A DNA stretch of 64,000 nucleotides from Corynebacterium guangdongense (GCF_030408915.1 NZ_CP047654.1:1612001-1676000); one strand, 5' to 3'. Shown: positions 1-10,399, counted from the first letter of the stretch. The notes: generated by a model from the letters alone, not told the origin. Made by a program: numbers and translations.

Positions 1-23
1 GCGTGCTGGGGTAGTCTCTCCGG

Positions 24-800
24 CTAGTCGCCGGTGGTGCCGTGTCGCCGGGCCGCGCGCTGGCGTCGGTCGTCGGCAAGCAGCGGGTTCGGCTGGGCAG
101 CGGCCTCCCCGCCCGTCCTGGCCTCGCGCTGGGCGTAGCCGACCTCGTCGAGATTGGCGTGGCGGGCCCGCTCCTCGGCGATGCGGGCCTGTTCGGGACT
201 CCTGCGCAGGGCGACTATGGCATAGGCGATCTCGGCGATGAACACCGCGACGACGGCCACGGCCATGCCGACGCCGACGTTGACGCCGTCGTCCGCGGAG
301 GAACGGGTCATGCGCAGCCACATCGCGAACAGCGAGTAGAACACCCCGACCGTGACGAACATCCATGCGATCAGGCCGAAGACGGTGCGACGGGTGAGCA
401 CGGTCAGCGTCGTAAAGACGCCCAGGCCGCCGAGCATCAGCCAGGCGAAGACGTACTCGGTGATCTTGATGCCGGAATCGACCGCGGCCGGCAGGCGGAA
501 GGTGACCTCAAAGCCCCGGACGTCACCCGCGTGCGGCACGACTAGGTAGACCGCGTAGAGGACCAGCGCCGCGACCAGCCACCACAGGTAGGGGCCGAGG
601 GTCATGCGGCCGGCGGCCTTCTTCTCGGCCTCAGCCAACTGCCGGTTGGTTTCGGCGGCCGCCAGGGTGCTGGTGACCTTGTCCACGGCGTCGCGGCGTT
701 CGCCTCCCCTGTCGGCGCTCGGGTCGGGGTGCGCTGCGGGCTGCTCAGTCACGTCTGAATCGTCTCCAGTTGCTGCGGTGGGTGGTGTCTCGGGGTCCAT
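24..800 (-). CDS. Hypothetical four-helix membrane protein downstream of miaB
   Basis: 258 aa, function unknown. An acidic, proline-rich N-terminal tail (about residues 1-35) is followed by a short charged helix and four hydrophobic segments near residues 69-89, 113-135, 140-162 and 175-198, then a charged, arginine-rich cytoplasmic-type C-terminus. No catalytic motif is visible. It begins 17 nt after the miaB stop on the same strand, so it is probably the second gene of a miaB operon; the same pairing is seen in other corynebacteria (established synteny). The ATG start at 800 is the first in frame, with only a weak GGGGCTAGG upstream, so the start is less certain than the gene. Confidence 0.75.
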   Translation of the reverse strand: MDPETPPTAATGDDSDVTEQPAAHPDPSADRGGERRDAVDKVTSTLAAAETNRQLAEAEKKAAGRMTLGPYLWWLVAALVLYAVYLVVPHAGDVRGFEVTFRLPAAVDSGIKITEYVFAWLMLGGLGVFTTLTVLTRRTVFGLIAWMFVTVGVFYSLFAMWLRMTRSSADDGVNVGVGMAVAVVAVFIAEIAYAIVALRRSPEQARIAEERARHANLDEVGYAQREARTGGEAAAQPNPLLADDRRQRAARRHGTTGD

Positions 801-817
801 CCTAGCCCCGGTCGCGC

Positions 818-2365
818 TCAGGCCCGGCCGGGTGCGCCGATGGAGGGCAACCCCAGTCCCACCCCGATCGGCGCGGTGGTCGGGACCGTCCCGGCCGCGG
901 CGTTGTCGCCGGCGCGGGTACGCCGGTGGGTGTGGACGCCGGAGTCCGCGATGAGGAAATAGGGCTTCGAGTCGGTGATCGTGACCGTCACGACGTCGCC
1001 CGGGCGAATCTCACCGTCGAGGTTGCCGGCGGGATCGAAATGGACCAGGCGGCCGTCACGGGCACGGCCGGACATGCGGTGGCTGCGCGAATCCTTGCGG
1101 CCGTCCTCCTGGACGAGCAGCTCCGCCTCCGTTCCGACGAGCCTGGCGTTGTCTTCTTCGGCGATGCGGTCCTGGAGCTCGACGAGTCGTTCGAAGCGGT
1201 GCTGGACGACGTCCTTGGGGATCTGCTCCGCATACTCCGCGGCCGGGGTACCAGGCCGCGGCGAGTACTGGAAGGTGAAGGCGCTGGTGAAACGGGCACG
1301 CTCGACGACGTCGAGGGTGGCCTGAAAATCCTCCTCCGTTTCACCGGGGAAGCCGACGATGATGTCGGTGGTGATGGAGGCATCCGGAATCTTGGCACGG
1401 ACCTCGTCGAGGATGGCGAGGAACTTGGCGGAGCGGTAGGAGCGGCGCATGTCCTTGAGCACCTTGTCCGAGCCGGACTGCAGGGGCATGTGCAGCTGCG
1501 GGCAGACGTTCGGGGTCTCCGCCATCGCGTCAATCACGTCGGAGGTGAACTCGGCCGGGTGCGGCGAAGTAAAGCGCAGGCGCTCCAGGCCCTCGATCCG
1601 CCCGCAGGCGCGCAGCAGCTTCGAGAAGGCCGAGCGGTCGCGCTCCAGCTCCGGGTCGGTGAAGTTCACCCCGTAGGCGTTGACGTTCTGTCCCAGCAGC
1701 GTGACCTCCGTGACGCCCTGATCGACCAGCGCCTGCACCTCAGCGAGGATGTCGCCCGGGCGACGGTCCGCCTCCTTGCCGCGCAGGCTGGGCACGATGC
1801 AGAAGGTGCACGTGTTGTTGCAGCCCACCGAGATCGACACCCAGCCGGCGTAGGCGGATTCACGCTTGGCGGGCAGCACGGAAGGAAACTGCTCGAGCGA
1901 CTCGACGATCTCGACCTGCGCCTCGTCGTTGTGGCGGGCACGTTCGAGCAGCGCCGGCAGCGAGCCCATGTTGTGGGTGCCGAAGACGGCGTCGACCCAG
2001 GGCGCGTTCTTGATGACGACGTCCTTGTCCTTCTGGGCCAGGCAGCCGCCCACGGCGATCTGCATGCCCGGACGGTTGTCCTTGGTCTGCTTGAGATTGC
2101 CCAGCGTGCCGTAGAGGCGTTTGTCGGCGTTCTCACGGACCGCGCAGGTGTTGAACACGACCAGATCCGGCTCTTCGCCCGGCGCTACGGCCGAGTAGCC
2201 GGCGGACTCCAGGAGTCCGGATAATCGCTCCGAATCGTGCACGTTCATCTGGCAGCCGAAGGTGCGGACCTCGAAGGTACGCCCCTCGCCCGAGTTGTCC
2301 GCCGGGGCGGGAATGGTAGCCGGATCGAGGGGGCCGTGCTGGGAAAGATTCAGGTGCTGCTTCAC
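818..2365 (-). CDS. miaB: tRNA-2-methylthio-N6-dimethylallyladenosine synthase MiaB
   Basis: Radical-SAM methylthiotransferase that adds the 2-methylthio group to i6A37 of tRNAs reading UNN codons. The N-terminal UPF0004 domain has the three auxiliary-cluster cysteines (FGCQMN, C38; NTCAV, C74; GGCLAQ, C108). The radical-SAM motif GCNNTCTFC gives C182, C186 and C189, and a TRAM-like RNA-binding domain ends the protein. At 515 aa it has the length of actinobacterial MiaB. The start is GTG at 2365; TAGAAT at 2373-2378 (minus strand) lies 7 nt before it and no Shine-Dalgarno sequence is visible, so the mRNA may be leaderless. It is divergent from gluA. Confidence 0.96.
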   Translation of the reverse strand: MKQHLNLSQHGPLDPATIPAPADNSGEGRTFEVRTFGCQMNVHDSERLSGLLESAGYSAVAPGEEPDLVVFNTCAVRENADKRLYGTLGNLKQTKDNRPGMQIAVGGCLAQKDKDVVIKNAPWVDAVFGTHNMGSLPALLERARHNDEAQVEIVESLEQFPSVLPAKRESAYAGWVSISVGCNNTCTFCIVPSLRGKEADRRPGDILAEVQALVDQGVTEVTLLGQNVNAYGVNFTDPELERDRSAFSKLLRACGRIEGLERLRFTSPHPAEFTSDVIDAMAETPNVCPQLHMPLQSGSDKVLKDMRRSYRSAKFLAILDEVRAKIPDASITTDIIVGFPGETEEDFQATLDVVERARFTSAFTFQYSPRPGTPAAEYAEQIPKDVVQHRFERLVELQDRIAEEDNARLVGTEAELLVQEDGRKDSRSHRMSGRARDGRLVHFDPAGNLDGEIRPGDVVTVTITDSKPYFLIADSGVHTHRRTRAGDNAAAGTVPTTAPIGVGLGLPSIGAPGRA

Positions 2366-2474
2366 GCCCGTGATTCTAGTGAGTAGTTCGGGGGTGACCT
2401 AACTGACCAGCCCCCCGTCGCAACCTGCGGATTCACCCACCCTCGGGTGTAGTCACTGATATGATCAAAAGCCC

Positions 2475-2503
2475 TTTGCTAGCAACGCTTCCCCGGCTAT
2501 ATG
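2475..2503 (+). promoter_or_regulatory. Candidate gluABCD promoter
   Basis: TTTGCT (2475-2480) and TATATG (2498-2503) are spaced by 17 bp, which fits a sigma-A promoter and would give a leader of about 55-60 nt ahead of the gluA start used here. An alternative hexamer, TAACAT at 2513-2518, lies 7 nt before an upstream in-frame ATG (2526). I see no clear AmtR or GlxR site. Confidence 0.4.
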
Positions 2504-2567
2504 TGTCATGCCTAACATGTAAAACATGACTAAGCCCACGCACGCTGAGAAAGGTGCAGACAATCAC

Positions 2568-3296
<729 letters not shown>

Positions 3297-3341
3297 ACGC
3301 CCGGCACCACTTACACAGAACATTCGACAAGGAGCACCACC

Positions 3342-4217
3342 ATGCACCGCAACTTCTCCCGAATCTCCGCCACCCTCGCCCTCACCGCGGCGGCCGCCAC
3401 CGCCCTGGTCGCCTGCTCCGATTCCTCCGGCGGCGGGGACGGCCTGCTCGCCAACATCGAGTCAGGCGCCGTCACCCTCGGCACCAAGTACGACCAGCCC
3501 GGCCTGGGCATGCGCAACCCGGACGGCACGATGACCGGGCTCGACGTCGACGTCGCCACCTACGTCGTCAACTCCATCGCCGAAGAGAACGGCTGGGCTG
3601 AACCGGAGATCACCTGGCGCGAGACCCCCTCGGCCCAGCGCGAGACCCTCATCCAGAACGGCGAGGTCGACATGATCACCGCGACCTACTCCATCAACTC
3701 CGGCCGCGCCGAATCCGTCAACTTCGGCGGCCCCTACCTGGTGACCCACCAGGCGCTTCTCGCCCGCGCCGACGATGACTCCATCACCGGCCTCGAATCC
3801 CTCGACGGCAAGATCCTGTGCTCGGTCACAGGCTCGACCCCGGCGCAGAAGGTCAAGGAGACCCTGCCGAGCGTCCAGCTGCAGGAATACGACACCTACT
3901 CCTCCTGCACCGAGGCACTTCGCCAGGGCAACGTCGACGCCATGACCACGGACGCCACCATCCTCAACGGCTACTCCGAGCAGGCCCCGGGTGACTTCCA
4001 GGTCATTGAGATGACCAAGGACGGCAAGCCGTTCACCGACGAGTACTACGGCATCGGCCTGGCCAAGGATGACCAAGAGGGCACCGACGCCATCAACGCC
4101 GCCCTGGAGAGGATGCAGGAGGACGGGTCCTTCGACGAGTACGTCTCCGCCAATCTCGGCGCCGGCGAAGGCATCACCCCGGGCACCCCGGGCGATCTCT
4201 CCTTCCTCGACCAGTAG
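3342..4217 (+). CDS. gluB: Glutamate-binding lipoprotein GluB
   Basis: Extracytoplasmic solute-binding protein (SBP family 3) that captures glutamate for the GluACD importer. A 291-aa precursor has a hydrophobic signal peptide ending in the lipobox LVAC (lipidated Cys25), followed by a Ser/Gly linker. The SBP_bac_3 fold follows, with the typical GTKYDQPG, the RxT-type region around [15 protein letters not shown], and [10 protein letters not shown] near the end. Its start ATG has AAGGAG 9 nt upstream. It lies between gluA and gluC in the operon. The family binds polar amino acids; the glutamate assignment rests on the conserved gluABCD order. Confidence 0.95.
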   Translation: MHRNFSRISATLALTAAAATALVACSDSSGGGDGLLANIESGAVTLGTKYDQPGLGMRNPDGTMTGLDVDVATYVVNSIAEENGWAEPEITWRETPSAQRETLIQNGEVDMITATYSINSGRAESVNFGGPYLVTHQALLARADDDSITGLESLDGKILCSVTGSTPAQKVKETLPSVQLQEYDTYSSCTEALRQGNVDAMTTDATILNGYSEQAPGDFQVIEMTKDGKPFTDEYYGIGLAKDDQEGTDAINAALERMQEDGSFDEYVSANLGAGEGITPGTPGDLSFLDQ

Positions 4218-4318
4218 CCCCGTGAAGTCGCGCCGCCGTCGTGGTTCACGGCGGCGGCGTACTCATGCCCCACCCACCTGCTTCGCGAAACCCCAGCACT
4301 CAAGGAGGCACCACCGCC

Positions 4319-5005
4319 ATGAATCCTTTGCGGGACGCCCTGTGGCCGGACATCCTGTCGGCCTTCTGGCTCACCATCCAGCTGACCATCTACTCCGCCA
4401 TCGGCGCGCTCATCCTCGGCATCATCCTGACTGCGATGCGCGTCTCCCCCGTCCGGGTGCTTCGTTCGTTGTCCGCGACCTACATCAACACGGTGCGCAA
4501 CACCCCGCTGACGCTCATCATCCTGTTCTGCTCCTTCGGGCTCTACCAGAACCTCGGCCTCCTGCTCGCCGACCGGCAGTCCCCGACCTTCCTCGTCGAC
4601 CAGAACTTCCGTCTCGCCGTGCTCGGCTTCGTGCTCTACACCTCCACCTTCGTGGCGGAATCATTGCGCTCGGGCATCAACACCGTCCACTTCGGACAGG
4701 CCGAGGCCGCCCGTTCCCTGGGCATGAATTTCAACCAGCTCTTCAGCCTGATCGTCTTCCCCCAGGCCATCCGCGCCGCCACCGTACCGCTGGGCAACAC
4801 CCTGATCGCCCTGACCAAGAACACGACGATCGCCTCGGCCATCGGCGTCGCGGAGGCCTCCCTGCTGATGAAGTCCGTCATCGAGATGCACGCCAACCAG
4901 CTGTTCCTCATCTTCGGCGCCTTCGCCCTCGGCTTCATCATCCTCACCCTGCCCATGGGCCTGGCGCTGGGTTCACTCTCCAACCGACTGGCGGTGAAGA
5001 AGTAA
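4319..5005 (+). CDS. gluC: Glutamate ABC transporter permease GluC
   Basis: Inner-membrane permease of the HisMQ type, 228 aa, with five to six hydrophobic segments. The cytoplasmic EAA loop that docks on GluA is visible as [16 protein letters not shown] about two thirds along. The open frame extends upstream to 4241, but ATG 4319 is preceded by AAGGAGG (4302-4308) and gives the normal family length, so the upstream part is treated as untranslated. Its TAA overlaps the gluD ATG by one base (TAATG at 5003-5007), which indicates translational coupling of the two permease subunits. Confidence 0.94.
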   Translation: MNPLRDALWPDILSAFWLTIQLTIYSAIGALILGIILTAMRVSPVRVLRSLSATYINTVRNTPLTLIILFCSFGLYQNLGLLLADRQSPTFLVDQNFRLAVLGFVLYTSTFVAESLRSGINTVHFGQAEAARSLGMNFNQLFSLIVFPQAIRAATVPLGNTLIALTKNTTIASAIGVAEASLLMKSVIEMHANQLFLIFGAFALGFIILTLPMGLALGSLSNRLAVKK

Positions 5006-5946
5006 TGTCGAACGTCCGCGCCACCGTCCTCTACGACGCCCCCGGGCCCGTCGCCCGCCGCAACAACACCGTTTATTCGGTCATCACCACTGTGGTGCTC
5101 CTCGCAATCATCGGGTGGGTGCTCTGGACGCTGAACAACAACGGCCAGCTCGCCGCCTCCAAGTGGCGACCGTTCATCGATCCGCAAACGTGGACGACGT
5201 ACCTGTTGCCCGGCCTGTGGGGAACGCTCAAATCCGCGGTGGCCTCCATCATCCTTGCGGTGGTCGCCGGCGTGCTGCTCGGCCTGGGACGACTCTCCGA
5301 AGTTGCGCTGGTCCGCTGGATCTGCGGCATCATCGTCGAATTCTTCCGGGCCATTCCAGTGCTGCTGCTGATGATCTTCCTCTACCAGTTCTTCGCGGTC
5401 TATGACGTCGTCCCACCCCGCGACCTGGCTTTTGCCGCCGTGGTCGTCGCGCTGACGCTGTACAACGGCTCGGTCATCGCCGAGATCCTGCGGGCCGGCA
5501 TCAAGTCCCTGCCCAAGGGACAGACCGAGGCAGCCCGGGCGCTGGGGCTGTCGCATCGCCAGACCATGTGGCAGATCCTTCTGCCCCAGGCGGTCGCGGC
5601 GATGCTGCCCGCCCTGATTTCGCAGATGGTCATCGCGCTCAAGGACTCCGCCCTCGGCTACCAGATCGGCTACGTCGAGATCGTCCGCTCCGGCATCCAG
5701 TCCTCCTCCGCCAATCAGAACTACCTGGCTTCCCTGATCGTGGTCGCGATCATCATGATCGCCATCAACTGGGGTCTGACGCTGCTGGCCGAACGGGTTG
5801 AACGTCAGCTACGTGCTGGCCGGGCCCGCCGGAACATCTTCGCCAAGGTACCCGAGGAACCCGATCAGGGCATCGACACCAAGGACAACGTCAACGTCGA
5901 CTGGCACGCCCCGGGCTACCGGGAAATCCGTAACCCGGCCGAGTAG
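5005..5946 (+). CDS. gluD: Glutamate ABC transporter permease GluD
   Basis: Second permease subunit of the glutamate importer, 313 aa. An N-terminal cytoplasmic stretch precedes the first membrane helix (about residues 26-46); the EAA loop reads [17 protein letters not shown]. The C-terminal tail is a hydrophilic extension of about 45 residues that includes KDNVNVDW, which is also present in the C. glutamicum protein as I recall it. The long open frame containing it starts much earlier, but that upstream part overlaps gluB/gluC in another frame and is spurious. The stop is convergent with recX, leaving a 6-bp gap and no obvious terminator. Confidence 0.94.
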   Translation: MSNVRATVLYDAPGPVARRNNTVYSVITTVVLLAIIGWVLWTLNNNGQLAASKWRPFIDPQTWTTYLLPGLWGTLKSAVASIILAVVAGVLLGLGRLSEVALVRWICGIIVEFFRAIPVLLLMIFLYQFFAVYDVVPPRDLAFAAVVVALTLYNGSVIAEILRAGIKSLPKGQTEAARALGLSHRQTMWQILLPQAVAAMLPALISQMVIALKDSALGYQIGYVEIVRSGIQSSSANQNYLASLIVVAIIMIAINWGLTLLAERVERQLRAGRARRNIFAKVPEEPDQGIDTKDNVNVDWHAPGYREIRNPAE

Positions 5947-5952
5947 GAGCTG

Positions 5953-6564
5953 CTACCCGGAGTCGGTCTCAGAGAGGTTCTCGATGCGTGCGTCGAGGAC
6001 CTCTCTCGCTATCTGCATCGACATTGCGTTGGGGAAACCACGCCGAGCGAGGACGCCCACGACCCTGCGCAGAGCCTTCTGGTACTCCTGATAGTCGGCG
6101 GGCGCCTCCCGCAGGGAACGGGCCTTCTTTTCGGCGAACTTCCGAGCGGTGGCCTCCTCGTCCTCGGCGTCGATCTGATCGAGGGCCTCGGCGCGGATCG
6201 ACCCGTCGACGCCCTTGTCGCGCAGCTCACGGTCGAGGGCGCTGGCGGACTTGCCCCGGCGGGCGTGCCGCTGGCGCACCCATTCGCGGGCGAAGGCGGC
6301 GTCGTCGATCAGCCCGGCCCGGGTGAGATCGTCGATGACCTCGTCCACGGTTCCCGGATTGAACTCAGCGTCAATCAGGCGGCCGCGCAGCTCCGCCCGT
6401 GACCGGGCCCGCTGATCGAGCAGGCCGAGAGCGCGCTTGCGCACGCTGGCCTTGGCTTCCTCTGCTTCGGCGTCGAACAGTCCCGTGCCGGAGGTGCTGG
6501 CGGCGTGCTCGGCCAACGCCTGGCGGAGCTGCTCGATCTTCTCCGGATCCGGTTTACTCGTCAT
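5953..6564 (-). CDS. recX: Regulatory protein RecX
   Basis: 203 aa by the chosen start. RecX proteins bind RecA filaments and damp RecA activity. The protein is helical and charged, with the typical three-helix repeats: the first around [19 protein letters not shown], the second around [19 protein letters not shown]. It overlaps the 3' end of recA by 11 nt if translation begins at ATG 6564 (MTSKPDPEK); in-frame ATGs at 6570 and further up are alternatives. Overlap with recA is usual in actinobacteria and implies coupling, so RecX is made only when recA is transcribed. Confidence 0.93.
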   Translation of the reverse strand: MTSKPDPEKIEQLRQALAEHAASTSGTGLFDAEAEEAKASVRKRALGLLDQRARSRAELRGRLIDAEFNPGTVDEVIDDLTRAGLIDDAAFAREWVRQRHARRGKSASALDRELRDKGVDGSIRAEALDQIDAEDEEATARKFAEKKARSLREAPADYQEYQKALRRVVGVLARRGFPNAMSMQIAREVLDARIENLSETDSG

Positions 6565-7705
6565 CCTCATCATCGAAATCGACGTTCGGGACCATGTCGA
6601 CCGGGTCATCACTCAAGTCGTCCCCCACACCCGGGACGGCCATATCCTGGTTCTCCTCGCCGGCCTTGGCGGCGAACTCCCCGATGCCGAGCTTCTCGAA
6701 GATCAGACGCTCGATCTCGTCGGCGAGATCCGGGTTCTCCTTGAGGAAAATGCGGGCTTTTTCCTTACCCTGGCCGAGCTGGTCGCCGTTGTAGGTGAAC
6801 CAGGAGCCCGACTTCTTCACGATCCCGTTCTCGACGCCCAGATCGATGATCGAGGACTCGCGGGAGATGCCCTCGCCGTAGATGATGTCGAATTCAGCGA
6901 TCTTGAACGGCGGGGACACCTTGTTCTTGACGACCTTGACTCGGGTGCGGTTGCCGATGGCGTCCTGCCCCTCCTTCAGGGTCTGGATCCGGCGGACGTC
7001 CAGACGCACGGAAGAGTAGAACTTCAGGGCCTTGCCGCCGGTGGTGGTCTCCGGGGAACCGAACATGACCCCGATCTTCTCACGCAGCTGGTTGATGAAG
7101 ATGGCGGTGGTGCCCGAATTGTAGAGGGCACCCGTCATCTTGCGCAGTGCCTGGGACATGAGTCGGGCCTGGAGACCGACGTGACTGTCGCCCATCTCGC
7201 CCTCGATCTCCGCCTTCGGGGTCAGTGCCGCGACGGAGTCGATGACGATGATGTCAATGGCGCCGGAACGAACCAGCATGTCAGCGATTTCGAGGGCCTG
7301 CTCGCCGGTGTCCGGCTGGGAGACTAGGAGGTTGTCCGTGTCGACGCCCAGCTTCTTAGCGTAATCCGGGTCCAGGGCATGCTCCGCATCAACGAACGCG
7401 GCGATACCGCCGGCCTTCTGGGCCTGCGCGATGGCGTGCAGGGCGACCGTCGTTTTACCCGAGGACTCCGGACCGTAGATCTCGACGATCCGGCCGCGGG
7501 GGAACCCGCCGATGCCCAGGGCGACGTCAATGGCGGTGTTGCCCGAGGAGATGGTCTGGATCGGGGCACGCTGCTGGTCACCCAGCCGCATGACCGCACC
7601 CTTGCCGAAGTCCTTCTCGATCATGGACATCGCCGCGTCGAGCGCCTTCTTACGGTCGGAATCCGGGGCTGCGAGCTTGCTGCTGCCGGAGGTCTTCTTA
7701 GCCAT
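6554..7705 (-). CDS. recA: Recombinase RecA
   Basis: DNA-dependent ATPase for homologous recombination and co-protease for LexA. 383 aa with Walker A GPESSGKT (residues 78-85), Walker B region [12 protein letters not shown], the loop region with LMSQALRK, and the acidic C-terminal tail DFDDEDDE. The frame is open to 7750, but ATG 7705 has AGAAGGA eight bases upstream and starts MAKKTSG, as other corynebacterial RecA proteins do. A candidate LexA box lies at 7891-7906, about 190 bp upstream. recX overlaps its end, and a DUF3046 gene lies upstream on the same strand. Confidence 0.98.
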   Translation of the reverse strand: MAKKTSGSSKLAAPDSDRKKALDAAMSMIEKDFGKGAVMRLGDQQRAPIQTISSGNTAIDVALGIGGFPRGRIVEIYGPESSGKTTVALHAIAQAQKAGGIAAFVDAEHALDPDYAKKLGVDTDNLLVSQPDTGEQALEIADMLVRSGAIDIIVIDSVAALTPKAEIEGEMGDSHVGLQARLMSQALRKMTGALYNSGTTAIFINQLREKIGVMFGSPETTTGGKALKFYSSVRLDVRRIQTLKEGQDAIGNRTRVKVVKNKVSPPFKIAEFDIIYGEGISRESSIIDLGVENGIVKKSGSWFTYNGDQLGQGKEKARIFLKENPDLADEIERLIFEKLGIGEFAAKAGEENQDMAVPGVGDDLSDDPVDMVPNVDFDDEDDE

Positions 7706-7890
7706 GTGATCTTTCCTTCTGTCGTATGTTGTCGATGCCGGTGCCGTCATGAACGGCGCACATCGGAAATCGGAACCCTCTCACCCAGTTAGACTGCGGG
7801 GAACGCTCACAGGCTCCCCGGATGCCGATTGCTCAGGTGCGAACACTAGCCGGATCGACGGACATCACCGGATTTCACCCTCGAACTTAC

Positions 7891-7906
7891 ACGCACAATT
7901 GTTCGA
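7891..7906 (-). promoter_or_regulatory. Candidate LexA (SOS) box upstream of recA
   Basis: On the minus strand the 16-mer reads TCGAACAATTGTGCGT. Against the actinobacterial LexA palindrome TCGAACNNNNGTTCGA it matches 10 of the 12 fixed positions. It lies 186 bp before the recA start and just inside the end of the DUF3046 gene region, a usual place for the recA promoter in this group. Confidence 0.6.
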
Positions 7907-7932
7907 ATGCGACTCGGGCGCCGGCGGGATTC

Positions 7933-8157
7933 TCAGTCGCCGGGGCGGTCAATTCCGAGCCGCCGCTCCTCGGGAATGTCAAAGTCCTCGCAGAGCCCGC
8001 GCCAGACGTCCCGGGGGTCGACGCCGGCGTCGATGAGCTCCTCAGCCGTCCCCGCCCCTCCTTCACCGACATGGAGAACGTGGGAATGGGCAATCCACTT
8101 GCCCTCCTGCTCGCCGAACTCGTCGGCGAGGAGCTGATGGAATTCCGTCAGACGCAT
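7933..8157 (-). CDS. DUF3046 family small protein
   Basis: 74 aa from ATG 8157 (MRLTEFHQLL). It matches the DUF3046 pattern I know from actinobacteria: MRLTEF at the start, then a W..DHVL-like helix (here WIAHSHVLHV), a G-rich turn and DPRDVWRGLCEDFDIPEE near the end. Its biochemical role is unknown. Genes of this family usually sit next to recA, as here. TACGAT at 8165-8170 on the minus strand is 7 nt before the ATG, so it may be translated from a leaderless mRNA; GAGGGG one base before the ATG is too close to act as a normal SD. Confidence 0.88.
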   Translation of the reverse strand: MRLTEFHQLLADEFGEQEGKWIAHSHVLHVGEGGAGTAEELIDAGVDPRDVWRGLCEDFDIPEERRLGIDRPGD

Positions 8158-8215
8158 ACCCCTCATCGTAGCCACGGTGCCACCTCAGGACTCCAGCGCC
8201 CGAAATTCGCGTCGT

Positions 8216-8245
8216 TTGCAGGTTGAACGATGTTTAATGTAAGAT
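8216..8245 (+). promoter_or_regulatory. bioYMN promoter with BioQ-type operator
   Basis: TGAACGATGTTTA at 8224-8236 matches the corynebacterial BioQ motif TGAAC-N3-GTTAC except for one base. It lies between TTGCAG (8216-8221, a weak -35) and TAAGAT (8240-8245, the -10). The -10 is 7 nt from the bioY ATG at 8253, so the mRNA should start at or next to the start codon. Repressor binding in the spacer would block RNA polymerase when biotin is sufficient. Confidence 0.75.
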
Positions 8246-8252
8246 GTTCGGT

Positions 8253-8855
8253 ATGACTACCACCACCTCCACGCGGGGCTCGGCCCGAAGCTCCATGATC
8301 GACCTGGCCTACGTCGCCATCTTTGCTGCCCTGGTCATCGTCTTCGCGTTCGTGTCCATCCCGGTCGGCGCCGCGGGCGTCCCGGTCGTCCTGCAGAACG
8401 CCGTCATCGTCCTGGCGGGCCTCGTCCTCGGTGGCAGGCGCGGCTTCCTCGCTGCCGCACTGTTCCTTGCCCTGGGCCTGGTCGGACTTCCGGTCCTGGC
8501 CGGTGGCCGGTCCACGCTGTCCGCCCTCGGCGGCCCCACCGTCGGCTACCTGGTCGGTTACCTGCTCTCCCCGGCGGTCGCCGGCGCCCTCGCGTACCGC
8601 GCCCGTCCCCGGCGCCGCGGCGAACAGATCGCCTGGTTCAGCATTGCCGCCGCGGTCGGTCTGCTCGTGCAGTACGCCTGCGGCATCCTCGGCCTCATGT
8701 GGCGCTCGGGCCTCTCCCTGGCCGAAGCCACCGTGTCCCAGGCCCCGTTCATCCTCCCGGCTCTCGGCAAGTTCGCGGTCATGGTCATCATCGCCCTCGC
8801 CGTGCACGCCGCCTTCCCGGATCTGCTGTCGCGACCGAAGCACCCGGGCAAGTAG
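8253..8855 (+). CDS. bioY: Biotin ECF transporter S component BioY
   Basis: 200-aa integral membrane protein that binds biotin with high affinity and pairs with BioM and BioN. About six hydrophobic segments; the BioY signature around VPVVLQNAVIVLAGLVLG and the conserved G-rich PTVGYLVGYL are visible. ATG 8253 rather than the ATG at 8244 is chosen because TAAGAT ends 7 nt before it and no SD exists; C. glutamicum bioY is reported to be leaderless. First gene of bioYMN. Corynebacteria of this type are usually biotin auxotrophs that rely on this importer, but auxotrophy cannot be judged from this window. Confidence 0.95.
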   Translation: MTTTTSTRGSARSSMIDLAYVAIFAALVIVFAFVSIPVGAAGVPVVLQNAVIVLAGLVLGGRRGFLAAALFLALGLVGLPVLAGGRSTLSALGGPTVGYLVGYLLSPAVAGALAYRARPRRRGEQIAWFSIAAAVGLLVQYACGILGLMWRSGLSLAEATVSQAPFILPALGKFAVMVIIALAVHAAFPDLLSRPKHPGK

Positions 8856-8866
8856 TCTTCCGCGTC

Positions 8867-9607
8867 ATGCCCGTCATTTCCTTCCAGGACGTCGTCGTCT
8901 CCGTCGATCCGGCGGACGGATCCGGCTCGCCGCAGACCATCCTCGGCCCCCTCACCACCGCCTTGAGCGAAGATCGCATCGGCGTCATCGGCGCCAACGG
9001 CTCAGGAAAATCGACCTTGGCCAGGCTCATCAACGGCTTGGCCGATCCGACCTCCGGCAGCGTCACCGTCGACGGTCTCGACGTCTCCGCCCACGGCCGC
9101 GCCATCCGGCGCCGGGTGGGCTTCGTTTTCTCCGACGCCGACAGCCAGATCATCATGCCGAGCGTGCGCGAGGACGTCGCTTTTTCCCTCCGCCGGCTCA
9201 AGCTCACCCGGCAGGAACGCGACTCCCGGGTCACCGGGGCACTCGACCGCTTCGGTCTGCTTCCCCACGCCGCCGACTCGCCGCACACCCTCTCCGGCGG
9301 TCAGAAGCAGCTGTTGGCGTTGGCTGCGGTGCTGGTGATGGAACCGGAGCTCATCATCGCCGACGAACCGACCACCCTCCTCGACCTGCGCAACCGCATG
9401 CGCATCGCCCGCGAATTCGCCCGCCTCGAGCAGCAGCTGCTCGTCGTCACCCACGACCTCGACCTGCTCACGGAGTTCGACCGAGTGCTGTGCATTGAGG
9501 GGGGTCGCATCGTCGACGACGGGGCGCCCCGCGACGTGATCGCCGCCTACGTCGATCGTATGGGCGCAGAGGTCCCGGGCGCTGGCCAGGGTGACGGTCG
9601 CCGCTGA
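8867..9607 (+). CDS. bioM: Biotin ECF transporter ATPase BioM
   Basis: 246-aa ABC ATPase that drives biotin uptake with BioN and BioY. Walker A GANGSGKST, signature LSGGQKQLL, Walker B LIIADEPTTLLD and switch histidine VVTHDLDLL are present. The frame is open upstream to 8699 inside bioY, but ATG 8867 sits 11 nt after the bioY stop and starts directly before the ABC domain. Its TGA overlaps the bioN ATG (TGATG at 9605-9609), so bioM and bioN are translationally coupled. Regulated with bioY from the BioQ-type operator. Confidence 0.95.
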   Translation: MPVISFQDVVVSVDPADGSGSPQTILGPLTTALSEDRIGVIGANGSGKSTLARLINGLADPTSGSVTVDGLDVSAHGRAIRRRVGFVFSDADSQIIMPSVREDVAFSLRRLKLTRQERDSRVTGALDRFGLLPHAADSPHTLSGGQKQLLALAAVLVMEPELIIADEPTTLLDLRNRMRIAREFARLEQQLLVVTHDLDLLTEFDRVLCIEGGRIVDDGAPRDVIAAYVDRMGAEVPGAGQGDGRR

Positions 9608-10230
9608 TGGCCCAGTTCAGACTGTCCCTACCGCTGGGTGTCCACGTCCCGGGCAGCACGGTGATTCACCGGCTGCCGGCCGGGGTCAAATTCCTCGTCC
9701 TGGTGGTCTTCATCCTTGCCGTGGCCGTCTTCGCCCGCGAACCCGGGCAGGTCCTGGCCGCCGCGGCACTCGTCGCGGCAGGCTTCGCCGTCGCCCGCAT
9801 CCCCGCCCGTGTGGCGCTGGGCCAGGTCCTGCCGGTCATCCCCATCCTGCTCCTGCTCGGCGCCTTCCAGTGGTGGCAACGCGGCTGGGAGCTGGCGGTA
9901 GCGACCGTCGTGGGCATCCTCGCCACGGTCGCGGCAGCGGCTCTACTGACCCTGACCACGACCATCACCGAACTAATGGACGCTTTCGACCGCGGGCTGC
10001 GGCCCCTCGTTCGCTTCGGCCTGCCCGTGGACACGATCACCCTGGCGATGGCGATGACCATCCGGCTCATCCCCCTCCAGGCCGCGGCCGTACATGAAGT
10101 GCTCGAGGCCCGAAAGGCCCGGGGCCTGGGGTTTTCCCTGGCGGCCCTGGGCATCCCCGTCATCATCCGGTCCATCAAACGGGCCCGCGATCTCGGCGAG
10201 GCCCTCATGGCCCGCGGCGTCGGGGATTAG
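9607..10230 (+). CDS. bioN: Biotin ECF transporter transmembrane protein BioN
   Basis: 207-aa EcfT-type transmembrane subunit connecting BioM to BioY. Several hydrophobic segments occur in the first 130 residues. The coupling-helix motif (Ala-Arg-Gly) appears in EVLEARKARGLGF, and a second basic helix reads SIKRARDLGEALMARGVGD, ending in the second ARG motif. Last gene of bioYMN, overlapping bioM by one base. It is convergent with pspA; the 187-bp space between them holds two palindromes and a strong hairpin. Confidence 0.93.
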   Translation: MAQFRLSLPLGVHVPGSTVIHRLPAGVKFLVLVVFILAVAVFAREPGQVLAAAALVAAGFAVARIPARVALGQVLPVIPILLLLGAFQWWQRGWELAVATVVGILATVAAAALLTLTTTITELMDAFDRGLRPLVRFGLPVDTITLAMAMTIRLIPLQAAAVHEVLEARKARGLGFSLAALGIPVIIRSIKRARDLGEALMARGVGD

Positions 10231-10288
10231 GCACGTCAAGGCGTGGTTCACCGCCGAAGTGCCGACGGTGGCGGAAGACGGGGCATTA

Positions 10289-10348
10289 ACGCATACGTGT
10301 GCGTATTCCCCGCCCCGCACCCCGGCCGAAGGGTCGCACACGTGTGCG
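10289..10348. repeat. Two palindromes with a TACGTG/CACGTG core after bioN
   Basis: ACGCATACGTGTGCGT (10289-10304) is a palindrome with one mismatched pair set, and CGCACACGTGTGCG (10335-10348) is a perfect 14-bp palindrome. Both share the centre ACGTGTGCG and are 46 bp apart. A related imperfect palindrome (11310-11327, centre CATACGTGAGCG) lies before pspA. They could be binding sites for one regulator or parts of the terminator region; the sequence alone does not decide. Confidence 0.5.
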
Positions 10349-10362
10349 CCCCCGGACACGAC

Positions 10363-10399
10363 TGCGCCCCGTCACCTCCTGCTACGGTGACGGGGCGCA
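10363..10399. terminator. Bidirectional hairpin between bioN and pspA
   Basis: Perfect 14-bp arms TGCGCCCCGTCACC (10363-10376) and GGTGACGGGGCGCA (10386-10399) with a 9-nt loop, between convergent genes. There is no clear T-run on either side, so it may act as a factor-assisted or GC-type terminator. Confidence 0.7.

Noticed and set aside
4069..5004. Long open frame running from gluB through to gluD
   Set aside because: Its part before 5005 is Arg/His/Pro-rich shadow translation of gluB and gluC. Only the section from ATG 5005 is real (gluD).
10289..10348. CRISPR-like or mobile-element inverted repeats
   Set aside because: Only two short palindromes occur, without regular spacers, transposase or target duplications.
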